A stretch of DNA of 51,571 bases from Methanosphaera sp. Lineage in GTDB: Archaea > Methanobacteriota > Methanobacteria > Methanobacteriales > Methanobacteriaceae. Shown here piece after piece: positions 18,358-27,088 of this stretch (positions are counted from its first letter, which is position 1; every line of letters starts with the position of its first letter). The stretch spans positions 1 through 51,571 of the forward strand of contig JAFRMD010000072.1 in the NCBI GenBank assembly GCA_017430835.1. The letters are read 5' to 3'. The translations under genes were made by a program, and so were the position numbers. The notes under the pieces are model-generated. The model worked only from the letters and a program-made list of their open reading frames with translations. It searched no databases and was not told the origin of the DNA.

Positions 18358-19466
18358 ATCTCCTTAATAACTTCTGCAAACTCCTTTAAAGAGTTTGTTT
18401 GGTAAACTTTAGCACCAGCTTCCTGATAATCTCTTACACAACTAGTTGGTGTATTCCACCTAACCTTCCTTTCAGGATTTAAAATTATTACTTTTCTTGA
18501 TTTAACTACTATTTGACGCAACACAGTTGCACTTTCAAGTATACCATCCCTTCTTTGTCCTGTCCAATCACGACAATCTGTTAATATTATCACATCAGTA
18601 TGCTTGTTAAGTTCTGATTTTTTTAAAAATTGTCTGAATGCTTTAGTCATATCAGAGTGTCCTCTAGGCCTAAGTCCCAATGATTGAAGTCCAACATTAA
18701 CTTGAAATGAATTTTTATATTCCATATTTAATGCATGTGTAACTTCAACTATTCTATGATCAAAGGCATCAACGGTTATCTTATCAAAAGATTCATGACA
18801 ACCTACCAATAATGAAAAAAACCATGTTGTAGCCCATTGACAAGATCCACTTATGTCACATAAAAATAAGTGTCTTGATTTGTGCACTGGCGGTTTTTTA
18901 TGAACCAAGTCTATTAAGTATCCTCCATTTTTTAAATTTTTACGTAACGTTTTTTGTATGTCAACACTTCTCGATTTATCCTTTCTTTTTCGTATAGATC
19001 TCTGGTTTGCTATCTTTTTACTGAATTTGTTACATATGTCATAGACCCTATAATCTATACTGTCAAGAGAGTTTACCTCGTCATCAAGAATAGTTTTGTC
19101 CACATATTCCTTATGTTCAAGACGTCGGCGTATAATTGTTTCTCTGGTAGTGTCTTGTTGAACATTTTCTTTATTGATCTTTCTTATTTTTCCTGTTTGT
19201 TCAACTTCTATATGTTCTTGATCTGCAGGATCATTTTTCGTGTTTCTGTTGAATACGAACACATAGTTAAATGATTGGTCAAATTTTATAATGTCTTCCT
19301 TGTTTTTTACGTAAACAGATTTTAGAGCATCTTTTAATTCTAAGAGTGTGAAGTCGTGCTTGAATTCATCCCATATATTGGATGCCATTATAGTACTGCG
19401 TATGCTTACATTTACTCCCTGATAACGTAGATGGTAAGATAATGTTAAGATTTTTTCATTAGTCAT
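18354..19466 (-). CDS. VWA-domain protein (CoxE-like)
   Basis: The 370-residue protein has a helical, charged N-terminal half (about 1-180). A VWA domain follows, whose metal-ion site motif is DISGS (in HLFLCDISGSCQW), with the later threonine and aspartate motifs near GHSDMTKAF and ILTDCRDWTG. This is the layout of the CoxE/YehP-like VWA proteins, which usually work with a MoxR-type AAA+ ATPase as a metal-inserting or protein-remodelling pair. No MoxR gene is next to it here, so the partner must be elsewhere. It is convergent with cobQ (4-bp overlap) and lies 44 bp downstream of trkA on the same strand. Function cannot be set beyond the family. Confidence 0.8.
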   Translation of the reverse strand: MTNEKILTLSYHLRYQGVNVSIRSTIMASNIWDEFKHDFTLLELKDALKSVYVKNKEDIIKFDQSFNYVFVFNRNTKNDPADQEHIEVEQTGKIRKINKENVQQDTTRETIIRRRLEHKEYVDKTILDDEVNSLDSIDYRVYDICNKFSKKIANQRSIRKRKDKSRSVDIQKTLRKNLKNGGYLIDLVHKKPPVHKSRHLFLCDISGSCQWATTWFFSLLVGCHESFDKITVDAFDHRIVEVTHALNMEYKNSFQVNVGLQSLGLRPRGHSDMTKAFRQFLKKSELNKHTDVIILTDCRDWTGQRRDGILESATVLRQIVVKSRKVIILNPERKVRWNTPTSCVRDYQEAGAKVYQTNSLKEFAEVIKEI

Positions 19467-19510
19467 TTTTAATCATAAAGCACAATTATTTAAGTTTAAG
19501 CATTGAAGGA

Positions 19511-20164
19511 TTAACTATTCCTTGTAAAATATTCTCTGATTTCATCAATGTATTCTCTTTTAACTAAAACGGCTATACTATCATCATAACCAATTTCAGT
19601 ATTGTCTGTTGGGATAATTACTTCATTTCCACTGTAAACCGTAACTATTTTAAATTTAGGGGAATTATTTTCAACTTCAATGATGGGAGTAAAAAAAACG
19701 TCATTATTTTTAACGGTTAGTTCAATTATTTCAGCATCCCCTTCACCTATAGAAACAAGAGATTGGGCTGTGGGTCTTACAATATTACGTGCAATAAATC
19801 TCATGGCACTTCTTTCTGGATTTACAACACGAATATTTAATTTTTTAAATATATCCTCGTGTTCCGTATTATTTAAGCGTGAAACAATTTTTTTAACGCC
19901 ATGTTCCTTTGCATAAACTGAGGATAACAAGTTTACCTCATCGTTTCCTGTTGCAGCTACAAAAAAATCTGATTTTGAAACATCTGCTTCTTCCAATATT
20001 TTTGTATTTGTTCCCGTTCCCTGAATTACATAACAATCCAGTATTCCATCAACCTTCTGACATGTTGATTTGTCTTTGTCTATTATTGTGATATCATGAT
20101 TTTCAGCCATACTTTTAGCTAAATTAAAACCAATACGTCCTGCACCTACTATTACACCAATCAT
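19511..20164 (-). CDS. trkA: TrkA-type potassium uptake regulatory subunit
   Basis: The 217 residues contain a TrkA-N Rossmann domain (MIGVIVGAGRIGFNLAKSM, acidic strand end TIIDKDKSTC) that binds NAD(H) or a nucleotide, and a TrkA-C domain (about 140-217). It is a cytosolic regulator of Trk/Ktr potassium channels, opening or closing the pore in response to the nucleotide. No TrkH-type transporter lies nearby. The ATG follows AGGTTA. Length and motifs are normal for a single-repeat TrkA. Confidence 0.92.
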   Translation of the reverse strand: MIGVIVGAGRIGFNLAKSMAENHDITIIDKDKSTCQKVDGILDCYVIQGTGTNTKILEEADVSKSDFFVAATGNDEVNLLSSVYAKEHGVKKIVSRLNNTEHEDIFKKLNIRVVNPERSAMRFIARNIVRPTAQSLVSIGEGDAEIIELTVKNNDVFFTPIIEVENNSPKFKIVTVYSGNEVIIPTDNTEIGYDDSIAVLVKREYIDEIREYFTRNS

Positions 20165-20423
20165 ATTTTTAACCTAGTTACTGATTTTTTATATAAATAT
20201 TATTATCATACTACTATGAATATTTTTCTTAAAATATAAAGAAGAACATTATTCATAATTTTACTACAATCAATATTAAGTAATAATGTAGTATTAATTC
20301 TTGCTTAAAAGCATGTAAAAATTGATTATAATAACATGTTAAAAATTGGATTATACATTAAATGTGAGGAATACACAAAAAAGACAATAATTCTCAAAAA
20401 ATAGTTTATTTACAAAAGATAAG

Positions 20424-20497
<74 letters not shown>

Positions 20498-20511
20498 ATA
20501 TTAAAAAACGA

Positions 20512-20585
20512 TGCAACGACCGGGATTCGAACCCGGGTCTCTACCGTGGCAGGGTAGGGTCTTAGCCAGACTGGACTATCGCTGC
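20512..20585 (-). tRNA. tRNA-Gly (anticodon GCC)
   Basis: A 74-nt cloverleaf with anticodon stem-loop CUACC-CUGCCAC-GGUAG, giving anticodon GCC. The acceptor stem GCAGCGA/UCGUUGC has one G-U pair, the T-arm is standard and the discriminator is A. CCA is not encoded. Upstream member of a two-tRNA-Gly transcript. Confidence 0.95.
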
Positions 20586-20761
20586 ATAACAATTACAGAA
20601 CCCTCTGTAACACTATTTATAACTTCTATCCGATGTCATATATATACTTTATGGTGCATATATTTGTTCAAAAAATTTTATTAACAATCATCAAAATTTA
20701 AAATATATCCTGACATTAACTACATTAATTTATATATTATTAATTAGATAATTAATATTAA

Positions 20762-20789
20762 TAATATGAGTATATTTTAGTTCATATTA
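20762..20789. promoter_or_regulatory. Candidate NikR operator at the nikR transcription start
   Basis: TAATATGA (20762-20769) and TCATATTA (20782-20789) are 8-bp perfect inverted arms around a 12-bp spacer. The inner TATGA/TCATA core is the same as in the Escherichia coli NikR half-sites (GTATGA-N16-TCATAC), although the spacer here is shorter. A TATA box (TTTATATATT, 20729-20738) would put the transcription start on the left arm. The site lies 36 bp before the nikR start. Autoregulation is inferred. Confidence 0.5.
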
Positions 20790-20824
20790 CTAATGACATA
20801 AAAAAAATTTTTGGAGAGATTGTA

Positions 20825-21244
20825 ATGCGAATAAGTATGTCATTACCTAACAAACTATTAAATGAATTTGACGATGTATTACGTGACAGAGGATACCAAT
20901 CACGTTCCAAAGGAATCCGTGATGCCCTAAAAGATTATATTTTACGATATCAATGGATGAATGAAATGGAAGGAGAACGTGTAGGTGTTTTAGCAGTGAT
21001 TTATGATCACCATTATGTTGGAGTAATGGAATCATTAACTGACATCCAACACGATTACAGAGAACAAATCAATGCCAGTTTGCACGTTCACATGAATGAA
21101 AAATACTGCCTAGAAGTAATAATTGTAAAAGGTGATATAATTCATATCAGAGACTTAACCGAAAAAATCATGAGATTAAAAGGAGTCGAACATGTGAAAT
21201 TAACTAGTGCTGGAACAGGCGAACTAGAAAAAGTAAAAGATTAA
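20825..21244 (+). CDS. nikR: NikR-type nickel-responsive transcriptional regulator
   Basis: 139 residues: a ribbon-helix-helix DNA-binding domain (MRISMSLPNKLLNEFDDVL, about 1-45) and a C-terminal ACT-like metal domain. The four square-planar nickel ligands of NikR are all present at His76, His87, His89 and Cys95 (QHDY and LHVHMNEKYC), the same residue numbers as in the E. coli protein. It should repress nickel uptake or related genes when nickel is plentiful. The start has GGAGAG upstream. A good operator candidate overlaps its own promoter. Nickel genes hypA, hypB and a hydrogenase-maturation peptidase gene lie in the same window. Confidence 0.94.
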   Translation: MRISMSLPNKLLNEFDDVLRDRGYQSRSKGIRDALKDYILRYQWMNEMEGERVGVLAVIYDHHYVGVMESLTDIQHDYREQINASLHVHMNEKYCLEVIIVKGDIIHIRDLTEKIMRLKGVEHVKLTSAGTGELEKVKD

Positions 21245-21368
21245 AAAAAAAATATTATTCAAAAAATTATACCCACATATCTTTTAGAAACAATCACTTC
21301 AAATAAACTCCCAAATTTATTTACTTCTTTTAAAATTTTAATATCTTGTTTTAACATATTAAATAGTA

Positions 21369-22124
21369 ATGAAATATTATACTGATTTAGTAAATGATAA
21401 AAGAAGAGTATCCATTTTTAAAAAAGCTATTCAAAAAAATGCTAAAGGAACAACATATGATTTAGGTACAGGTTCGGGAATTCTAGCATCAATTGCCAGT
21501 GCATATTCAAAAAAGGTTTATGCAATAGAAAATAATCATGCTGTGATAAAAAACTTTACAAAAAAGAACCTTTCAAAATACCCAAACATCACACTCATAG
21601 AAGATGATGCTACCTCCATCATATTTCCAGAATTGGCAGATGTAATAATATGCGAAATGTTAGATACTGCATTAATAGACGAAGAACAAGCACCAGTAAT
21701 AAATAATGCCTTGAAGTATAAGAAGAAGGATTGCATTTTTATCCCCCATTCTACTTACGATACACTTAAATTAATATCAACAAACATTCCATATATTACC
21801 TATTATGAAAATGGAAAACCCGAATTTACTGAATTATCTGATGAAATCATATATAATAAAGTACTTTTTTCAGAGAGTATTGAAACTAACTTTTCCAAAG
21901 AAGTTAAAGTTGAAGTTAAATCAAAAGGTATTTTAAATGCATTGATGATTACAACCTATACCAATGTAACAGAAAAGTTAGTTACTGGTCCTACCCCAAT
22001 GCTTAATCCTCCTTTATTTATTCCATTAGATGAAGTAGATGTTTCTGTTGGTGATATTATTACAATTGATTTAAAATATACAATGGGTGGTGGTTTAGAT
22101 ACAATCAAAGCAAATATCAAATGA
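21369..22124 (+). CDS. SAM-dependent methyltransferase (PRMT-like)
   Basis: 251 residues. A class I methyltransferase fold has the SAM-binding motif YDLGTGSGILASIAS (about 29-43), a VYAIENNH acidic motif and DVIICEMLDTALI, a variant of the double-E motif seen in PRMT-like enzymes. The C-terminal half (about 150-251) is a beta-rich barrel-like segment, as in PRMT-type proteins. Archaeal relatives are usually annotated only as methyltransferases; the substrate is unknown. No SD is visible, so the mRNA may be leaderless or start just upstream. Its stop overlaps the ATG at 22121 in an ATGA arrangement, placing it upstream of hycI in the transcript. Confidence 0.8.
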   Translation: MKYYTDLVNDKRRVSIFKKAIQKNAKGTTYDLGTGSGILASIASAYSKKVYAIENNHAVIKNFTKKNLSKYPNITLIEDDATSIIFPELADVIICEMLDTALIDEEQAPVINNALKYKKKDCIFIPHSTYDTLKLISTNIPYITYYENGKPEFTELSDEIIYNKVLFSESIETNFSKEVKVEVKSKGILNALMITTYTNVTEKLVTGPTPMLNPPLFIPLDEVDVSVGDIITIDLKYTMGGGLDTIKANIK

Positions 22125-22602
22125 ACTGTCCAAGTTTCTAGAAGGTTATGATAAATTATTAATTTTTACAATTGGTAACTCATTACGTGGAGATGATGGT
22201 TTAGGGCCATTACTGTCAGATAAATTATATGAAAAGTTAGTGAATATTACTGATAAAAATACTGACAATATTTTCCTACTTAACACTGAATCTACACCTG
22301 AAAATCATACTCTTGAAATTCGTAATCTTAAACCATCACACATTCTGATAGTTGATGCCGTAGAGTTTGATGCAAAAGCAGGTGAAATGTTAATAATCCC
22401 TAAAAATCAGATAGATAATTTTGGTATTTCAACCCATTCCATGCCTGTTTCATTCATTATAAATTATATTGAGGAAAGCATAGGCAGTGAAGTTTTTACC
22501 ATTGGTATTCAGCCAAAAGAAATGAATTTGGTTAATAAGGTTTCTGATGAAGTTACTCTTAGTGTTGAAAAGTTAGTTGATATAATTGTTAAATTAATTT
22601 GA
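22121..22602 (+). CDS. hycI: Hydrogenase maturation endopeptidase, HycI-like, with abnormal start or frameshift
   Basis: A protease that trims the large-subunit C-terminus of NiFe hydrogenase after nickel insertion. The frame holds the HycI/HyaD nickel-site motifs: IGNSLRGDDGLGP near the N-terminus, VDAVEFD and STHSMP. Codons in this frame run unbroken from about 22099, but there is no ATG, GTG or TTG before the first motif. The ATG at 22121 (overlapping the previous stop as ATGA) is in another frame and meets TAG after six codons. One extra A after ATGAA would give MKLSKFLEGYDKLLIF in frame. So either a one-base deletion has occurred, or the start is CTG (22126) or another rare codon. The catalytic motifs are intact. 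Confidence 0.75.
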
Positions 22603-22615
22603 GGTGGATTTTTTT

Positions 22616-23770
22616 ATGAAAATATTATTTATTGGTTCAAGACTTTTTGATGATGTGGCTTGGTATCTTAAAAAGTTAGGTATTGAAAGCATTATTACAG
22701 AATCAAATGAAAATGCAGATAATCTTAGTTTAGCTGATAAGCAGTATATTGTTCCAAGAGGCATGGAGGAACCTATGCATATTGCTATTAAAGAAGATGT
22801 GGATGCAGTAATTCCATTAATTGGTATTGATCCACCTTTAATTGATGTAGGTCGTATGAAAGATAAACTTGAAAGTGACTATGACATTCCAGTTGTTGCA
22901 GCTCCATATTATGCTGCAAATCTTGCCGCAGACAAGTATGAAACAAAAAAGGAATTATCAGAAAATGATATTAAAACTCCTGCTTTCAGTAAATTAAATG
23001 AACCTTATGATTTAGATTATCTTGAAGAACAATTACCTGTTGTTCTTAAGACCCCTGAAGGTCAAGGAGGTTCTGGTGTTAAAATTGCTTTAAATCGTGA
23101 TGACATAACTGATTTTGTTAAAAGCAAAGAAAATATTTTTACTGAAGAATATGTTGAAGGTTTTGAAGCTTCCATTGAAGTTTTAAGATGGAATAATGAA
23201 GCTGTTGCATTATGTCCAGTATATAAGGGCGATACAACACTAGAAGGTACTCATCCTTTAGCAAAGATTAAACAATCCCCCCTAAATATTGAAGGCTTAA
23301 ATAATGTCGAACATAATAACAATATTAGAGTATTGGCTGAAAAACTTGCAAATCTTGTCGGCGTTGAAGGTACAATGGATATTGACATACTGCACGATAA
23401 TAAATCAGGTGAAGATTATGTTATTGAGTTAAACACTCGTCCAAGCGGTACACGTTATATGACAGCAGCCAGTTGTGATATTTACCCATTATGTCAGCTT
23501 GTTGACATGGCCTGTGGCAACTGGTCATCCAATAACGTAAAGTCATCCATAAAAGAATACCATTCCTGTGAATTGCCTGTAGGAGATTTCCCAACAGACA
23601 AAGTAACACCTGAAATAAAAGTATTTGATGGTGATAACTCTTATGTTGTTCATGGACCAAAACACTATCAGAGAGTAACTATACGTTCTGATTCACGTGA
23701 AAACCTCAATAACCTAACATATGACCTTGTTAATGATTATGCAATAACCAATAATATCCATTTTGAATAA
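22616..23770 (+). CDS. ATP-grasp enzyme of the pseudomurein cluster (CarB-like)
   Basis: 384 residues from the ATG at 22616 (GAGGTG nine bases upstream; the GTG at 22604 was rejected). An N-terminal pre-ATP-grasp domain (MKILFIGSRLFDDVAWYL) is followed by the ATP-grasp fold, with a nucleotide segment VVLKTPEGQGGSGV near 140-153 and a metal-binding end VIELNTRPSGT. The family is carbamoyl-phosphate-synthase-like; in Methanobacteriales such a gene sits with the MraY-like and Mur ligase genes of pseudomurein synthesis, as here, where it probably makes an amide bond on a cell-wall precursor. That substrate is inference. Confidence 0.82.
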   Translation: MKILFIGSRLFDDVAWYLKKLGIESIITESNENADNLSLADKQYIVPRGMEEPMHIAIKEDVDAVIPLIGIDPPLIDVGRMKDKLESDYDIPVVAAPYYAANLAADKYETKKELSENDIKTPAFSKLNEPYDLDYLEEQLPVVLKTPEGQGGSGVKIALNRDDITDFVKSKENIFTEEYVEGFEASIEVLRWNNEAVALCPVYKGDTTLEGTHPLAKIKQSPLNIEGLNNVEHNNNIRVLAEKLANLVGVEGTMDIDILHDNKSGEDYVIELNTRPSGTRYMTAASCDIYPLCQLVDMACGNWSSNNVKSSIKEYHSCELPVGDFPTDKVTPEIKVFDGDNSYVVHGPKHYQRVTIRSDSRENLNNLTYDLVNDYAITNNIHFE

Positions 23771-23893
23771 TTTTTTTCTTTTTTTCAAATTTTTTGTCCA
23801 TTTCTTAAAGAATTTTAATAGTTAGTTATTTTAATGTTAAAATAAATAAATCATTAATATAAAAATTAGTTTAAACTTTAGGGGGTTAAAATA

Positions 23894-24976
23894 ATGATTA
23901 GTCAAGCAAGCATTCTAATATTTATTATAACACTTGTTGTAACTGCAATATTTACTGCTTTTGTAAGGCGAGAATTATTGGCAGCAGATATTAGAGATAA
24001 TCCTATTGTATCAGAACACAGACAAAAAAGTGGAACACCAACCATGGGCGGATTTGGTATGTTACTTGGTGTTTCATTAGTCACACTGTTACTATTTAAC
24101 AGCCAATCTGTCAGTTACCTTCAAATTACTGTATTAATGATGGTTGTTGCAGGAATTTTCGGTATGTTTGATGATTTACTTGGTTTTAAAGTTAAAGAGT
24201 ACCAGAAAGTCGTGAGAAATAATGGTGATAAACCTGTACAAATTGGTTTATTATCTTTACAACCAGGTGAAGAAGCAAGAATTGCATCAGATAAGGCAAA
24301 AAAAGATTATGCAGAAATTGTTGAAAAGGAACATAAATTAGAATTAATTGATGAAATCCCTATTAAAAGTGAAACTTCTGAGAAAGAAAAAATCATCACA
24401 CAATTTGTTGTTGCATGTTTTTTGATTATTCCAGGAGTTTTATCAACTTCAATCAGTGGAATAGAAATCGGTTTATTAATGATTCCTTTAGCAATACTGG
24501 CAATTATCGGTTCTATTAATGCCGTGAACTTAATTGATGGTATGGATGGTCTTGCAGCAGGTATTATTGCCATTGCATCTGTTGCTTCGGCATTATACTG
24601 TTTTGCAATAACAGGTACAGTTGCTGCCTTACCATTTGTAGTTATTGGAGGAGCTTGTGTAGGATTCTTAGTTCTTAACCATTATCCTGCAAAAATTTTC
24701 ATGGGAGATACTGGATCATACGCACTTGGTACTGGCTATATGGTAGCAGCTTTACTTGGTGATTCTTTAATTTTCTCAATCATCGCTCTTGCTGTACCTA
24801 TTGTGTCTGTAATAGTTAGTTTACTACATAGAGCTCATATAATCACTTTGCCAGTAGAACCATTACATCATACCTTAAACTATCATGGAATGTCAGAACA
24901 AAAAATTATTTTATTATATTGGGCTGTTACATTTATAGTGTCTGTTATTGCTTTATTCATTTTTAAAGTAATATAA
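23894..24976 (+). CDS. MraY-like glycosyltransferase (family 4), pseudomurein lipid step
   Basis: An integral membrane phospho-sugar transferase of 360 residues with about ten helices. Family motifs are visible: HRQKSGTPTMGGFGM, MFDDLLG, NAVNLIDGMDGLAAG and FMGDTGSYALG near 270, plus a histidine motif (LPVEPLHHTLNYHGMSEQ). Members such as MraY and WecA attach a phospho-sugar, here probably a pseudomurein precursor, to a polyprenyl phosphate. A charged cytosolic insertion of about 70 residues follows the DDLLG motif, larger than in bacterial MraY. The SD (AGGGGGTT) is clear. It lies between the ATP-grasp and Mur ligase genes, with only 26 bp to the ligase start. Confidence 0.92.
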   Translation: MISQASILIFIITLVVTAIFTAFVRRELLAADIRDNPIVSEHRQKSGTPTMGGFGMLLGVSLVTLLLFNSQSVSYLQITVLMMVVAGIFGMFDDLLGFKVKEYQKVVRNNGDKPVQIGLLSLQPGEEARIASDKAKKDYAEIVEKEHKLELIDEIPIKSETSEKEKIITQFVVACFLIIPGVLSTSISGIEIGLLMIPLAILAIIGSINAVNLIDGMDGLAAGIIAIASVASALYCFAITGTVAALPFVVIGGACVGFLVLNHYPAKIFMGDTGSYALGTGYMVAALLGDSLIFSIIALAVPIVSVIVSLLHRAHIITLPVEPLHHTLNYHGMSEQKIILLYWAVTFIVSVIALFIFKVI

Positions 24977-25002
24977 TAAAACATTTGGGGAGAATATATT
25001 TT

Positions 25003-26466
25003 ATGAATAATATCAAAGCATTAGATTTAGCAAGAAAAATTGAAGGAAAATTATATGGACCAAACATTAATTTATCTGGCAATTATACTTTTCTTAATAA
25101 AGCATCTAAAAATGATATTGTTATTAGGCACTGGATTAATGATAAAGGAATAGAAATTGCAAAAGAAAAAGAAATTGCATGTTTAATTACACAAACTCCT
25201 CAAGAAAATGCGATTGAAGTGGCTACTAAATTGAATTTTCCATTGATTGTCACAGATAACATAGAGTATGCTACAGCATTTGCTTTAGATAATGCCGTAT
25301 GTAAATTTGCTAGTGACTCATTCAAGGTTGCAGTTACTGGAACCAATGGAAAATCAACCACAACTCACCTTCTTTTTACTATTTTTTCAGATTTGAATTA
25401 CGTTACGTATACTAATACCGATGCTGAAAGTGAAGGTAACACCTTAATTGATCCTAGGGTTGCATCAGAACTAAAAGATTTTTATGATTTGAATGGAAAC
25501 ATTGAAGCCATTTGCTTAGAAGTATCTGAAGTTCAAGGTTGGGATGAAAAGATTATGAAAGACCATTCTTTTCAAATGATTTCTGCACTTGGTACTGATG
25601 TTTCTATTATAACTAATGCTTCAGCAGACCATATGAATCTTGTTGAATCATTTGATGACCTTTTATATGAAATTTCAGGAGCTGCTCGTGCATTAACTAA
25701 GTTTGATAAGGAATCATTACTTGTTTTAAATAATGATGATGAAAACATTAGAATGATGGACAGATACGTTAAAGAATTTGAAAATATTAATGTAATGTTT
25801 TTTGGCGAATATTCCCCAAATGTTGATTTGCCAATTTATTATGTTGAAAATGAAGGTATTTACTCAAATGGTGACATATATATTGAATATTCAGATTTAC
25901 CTTTTACTTCAAAACATTTTGTTCAGGATATCATGGCAGCTATCACTGTTTGTGAATATAAGAAATTGGATAGGGATCTGGTTGTTAAATCCTTAAAAAA
26001 TTATAAACCCTTGGCAAGACGTTTTATCAGATTAAAAAATAGTCCCGTCATTATTGACGACTTTGCCCATAACCCATCAGGTATTAAATTAACTGTGGAA
26101 AATGGTGCAAAATTAGGTGAAAATCTTTATGTTATCTTTGCAATAAGAGGTTCACGTGGTGAAGAAATTAACCATGAAATTGCAGAGGCTCTAGTTGAGG
26201 TATTAAGTAACTTTGAAAGTTATAATCTTATTTTAACGACGAGTACTGATGTAGTTAATCGTTTAAACACTGTTACAGATAGTGAATTAAATATTTTTAC
26301 CAATACTCTTGAAAAAAATGGTATCAATTATATATTGTATGACAAATTAGAAGATTGTTTAGTAAAAACAATTTCTTCTGCTGAAAAAGAAGATGTTGTC
26401 CTATTGCTTGGTGCTCAGGGTATGGATCCTGCAAGCGGGCTTCTCAGAAAAAACAATATTATTTAA
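25003..26466 (+). CDS. Pseudomurein-type Mur ligase, third copy
   Basis: 487 residues from the ATG at 25003, with GGGGAG ten bases upstream (the TTG at 24985 was rejected). The N-terminal domain is MurE/MurF-like (about 1-95). The ATPase domain has GTNGKSTTT at 113-121, the NASADHMNLVESFDD motif and NNDDEN. The C-terminal domain starts near ARRFIRLKNSPVI with DDFAHNPSG. It is less similar to the two other ligases than they are in layout and lacks the Cys4 insertion. It is the last gene of a cluster with MraY-like and ATP-grasp genes. It probably adds one amino acid of the pseudomurein stem or crosslink, which residue being unknown. Confidence 0.85.
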   Translation: MNNIKALDLARKIEGKLYGPNINLSGNYTFLNKASKNDIVIRHWINDKGIEIAKEKEIACLITQTPQENAIEVATKLNFPLIVTDNIEYATAFALDNAVCKFASDSFKVAVTGTNGKSTTTHLLFTIFSDLNYVTYTNTDAESEGNTLIDPRVASELKDFYDLNGNIEAICLEVSEVQGWDEKIMKDHSFQMISALGTDVSIITNASADHMNLVESFDDLLYEISGAARALTKFDKESLLVLNNDDENIRMMDRYVKEFENINVMFFGEYSPNVDLPIYYVENEGIYSNGDIYIEYSDLPFTSKHFVQDIMAAITVCEYKKLDRDLVVKSLKNYKPLARRFIRLKNSPVIIDDFAHNPSGIKLTVENGAKLGENLYVIFAIRGSRGEEINHEIAEALVEVLSNFESYNLILTTSTDVVNRLNTVTDSELNIFTNTLEKNGINYILYDKLEDCLVKTISSAEKEDVVLLLGAQGMDPASGLLRKNNII

Positions 26467-27088
26467 ACTACATTAAATCTTTTCTTTTTTCATTTCTTAC
26501 TTTTTATAATAATGAAAAATATTAAAAATAACAAAAATAGAAAAATTCATTCCATTTTTATACTCTTATTAAGTTATTATTTTTAAAGAGTGAAAAATGA
26601 TTAAATTAAAATATATTTTCTAAAAAGATTTTTTTAGTGAAGAATCTTTAACTTCATGGTTATATCGCTCAATATAAACCAGTAATAAATTTAATATTTT
26701 TTCTAGTAGACAATAAAAAAATAAAAAGGTTCTAAAATTTTTTTATTTACTACTGCTATGTATTATAATATATAAAATATTTAAATTTATGTATTTTAGA
26801 TTAAAGTAAAGTTGATTGAGTATTATTGTATTGATTGATTGAATAATAAGAAAAGAATAATTTAAACGTTATTCTAACGTATCAAAATAAATAATAAGAA
26901 AAAGAAAAAAATTACTTGAAGAAGAATTCATAATAAATTATAATTAGTTTACAAATAAACAAAAAGTAGGATAAAAGCCCATTTTATTCTATTGAAAGAA
27001 TTAGATTAGTAGTACGCCAGTATTACTAAAGTCCAAATAAGAAACTACTATACATTGGTAGAATTTAGAACATAACAGGAGTCTAACT
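26467..27088. promoter_or_regulatory. Long gene-free leader region upstream of the DEAD-box helicase
   Basis: No gene is seen in 622 bp. Two symmetric stems lie in the second half: AGAATAA (26854-26860) with TTATTCT (26869-26875), and TTAGTA (27006-27011) with TACTAA (27024-27029). TATA-like runs occur at about 26766-26785. If transcription starts there, the mRNA would carry a leader of nearly 300 nt, as known for cold-induced DEAD-box helicase mRNAs in other archaea and bacteria. Confidence 0.35.
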
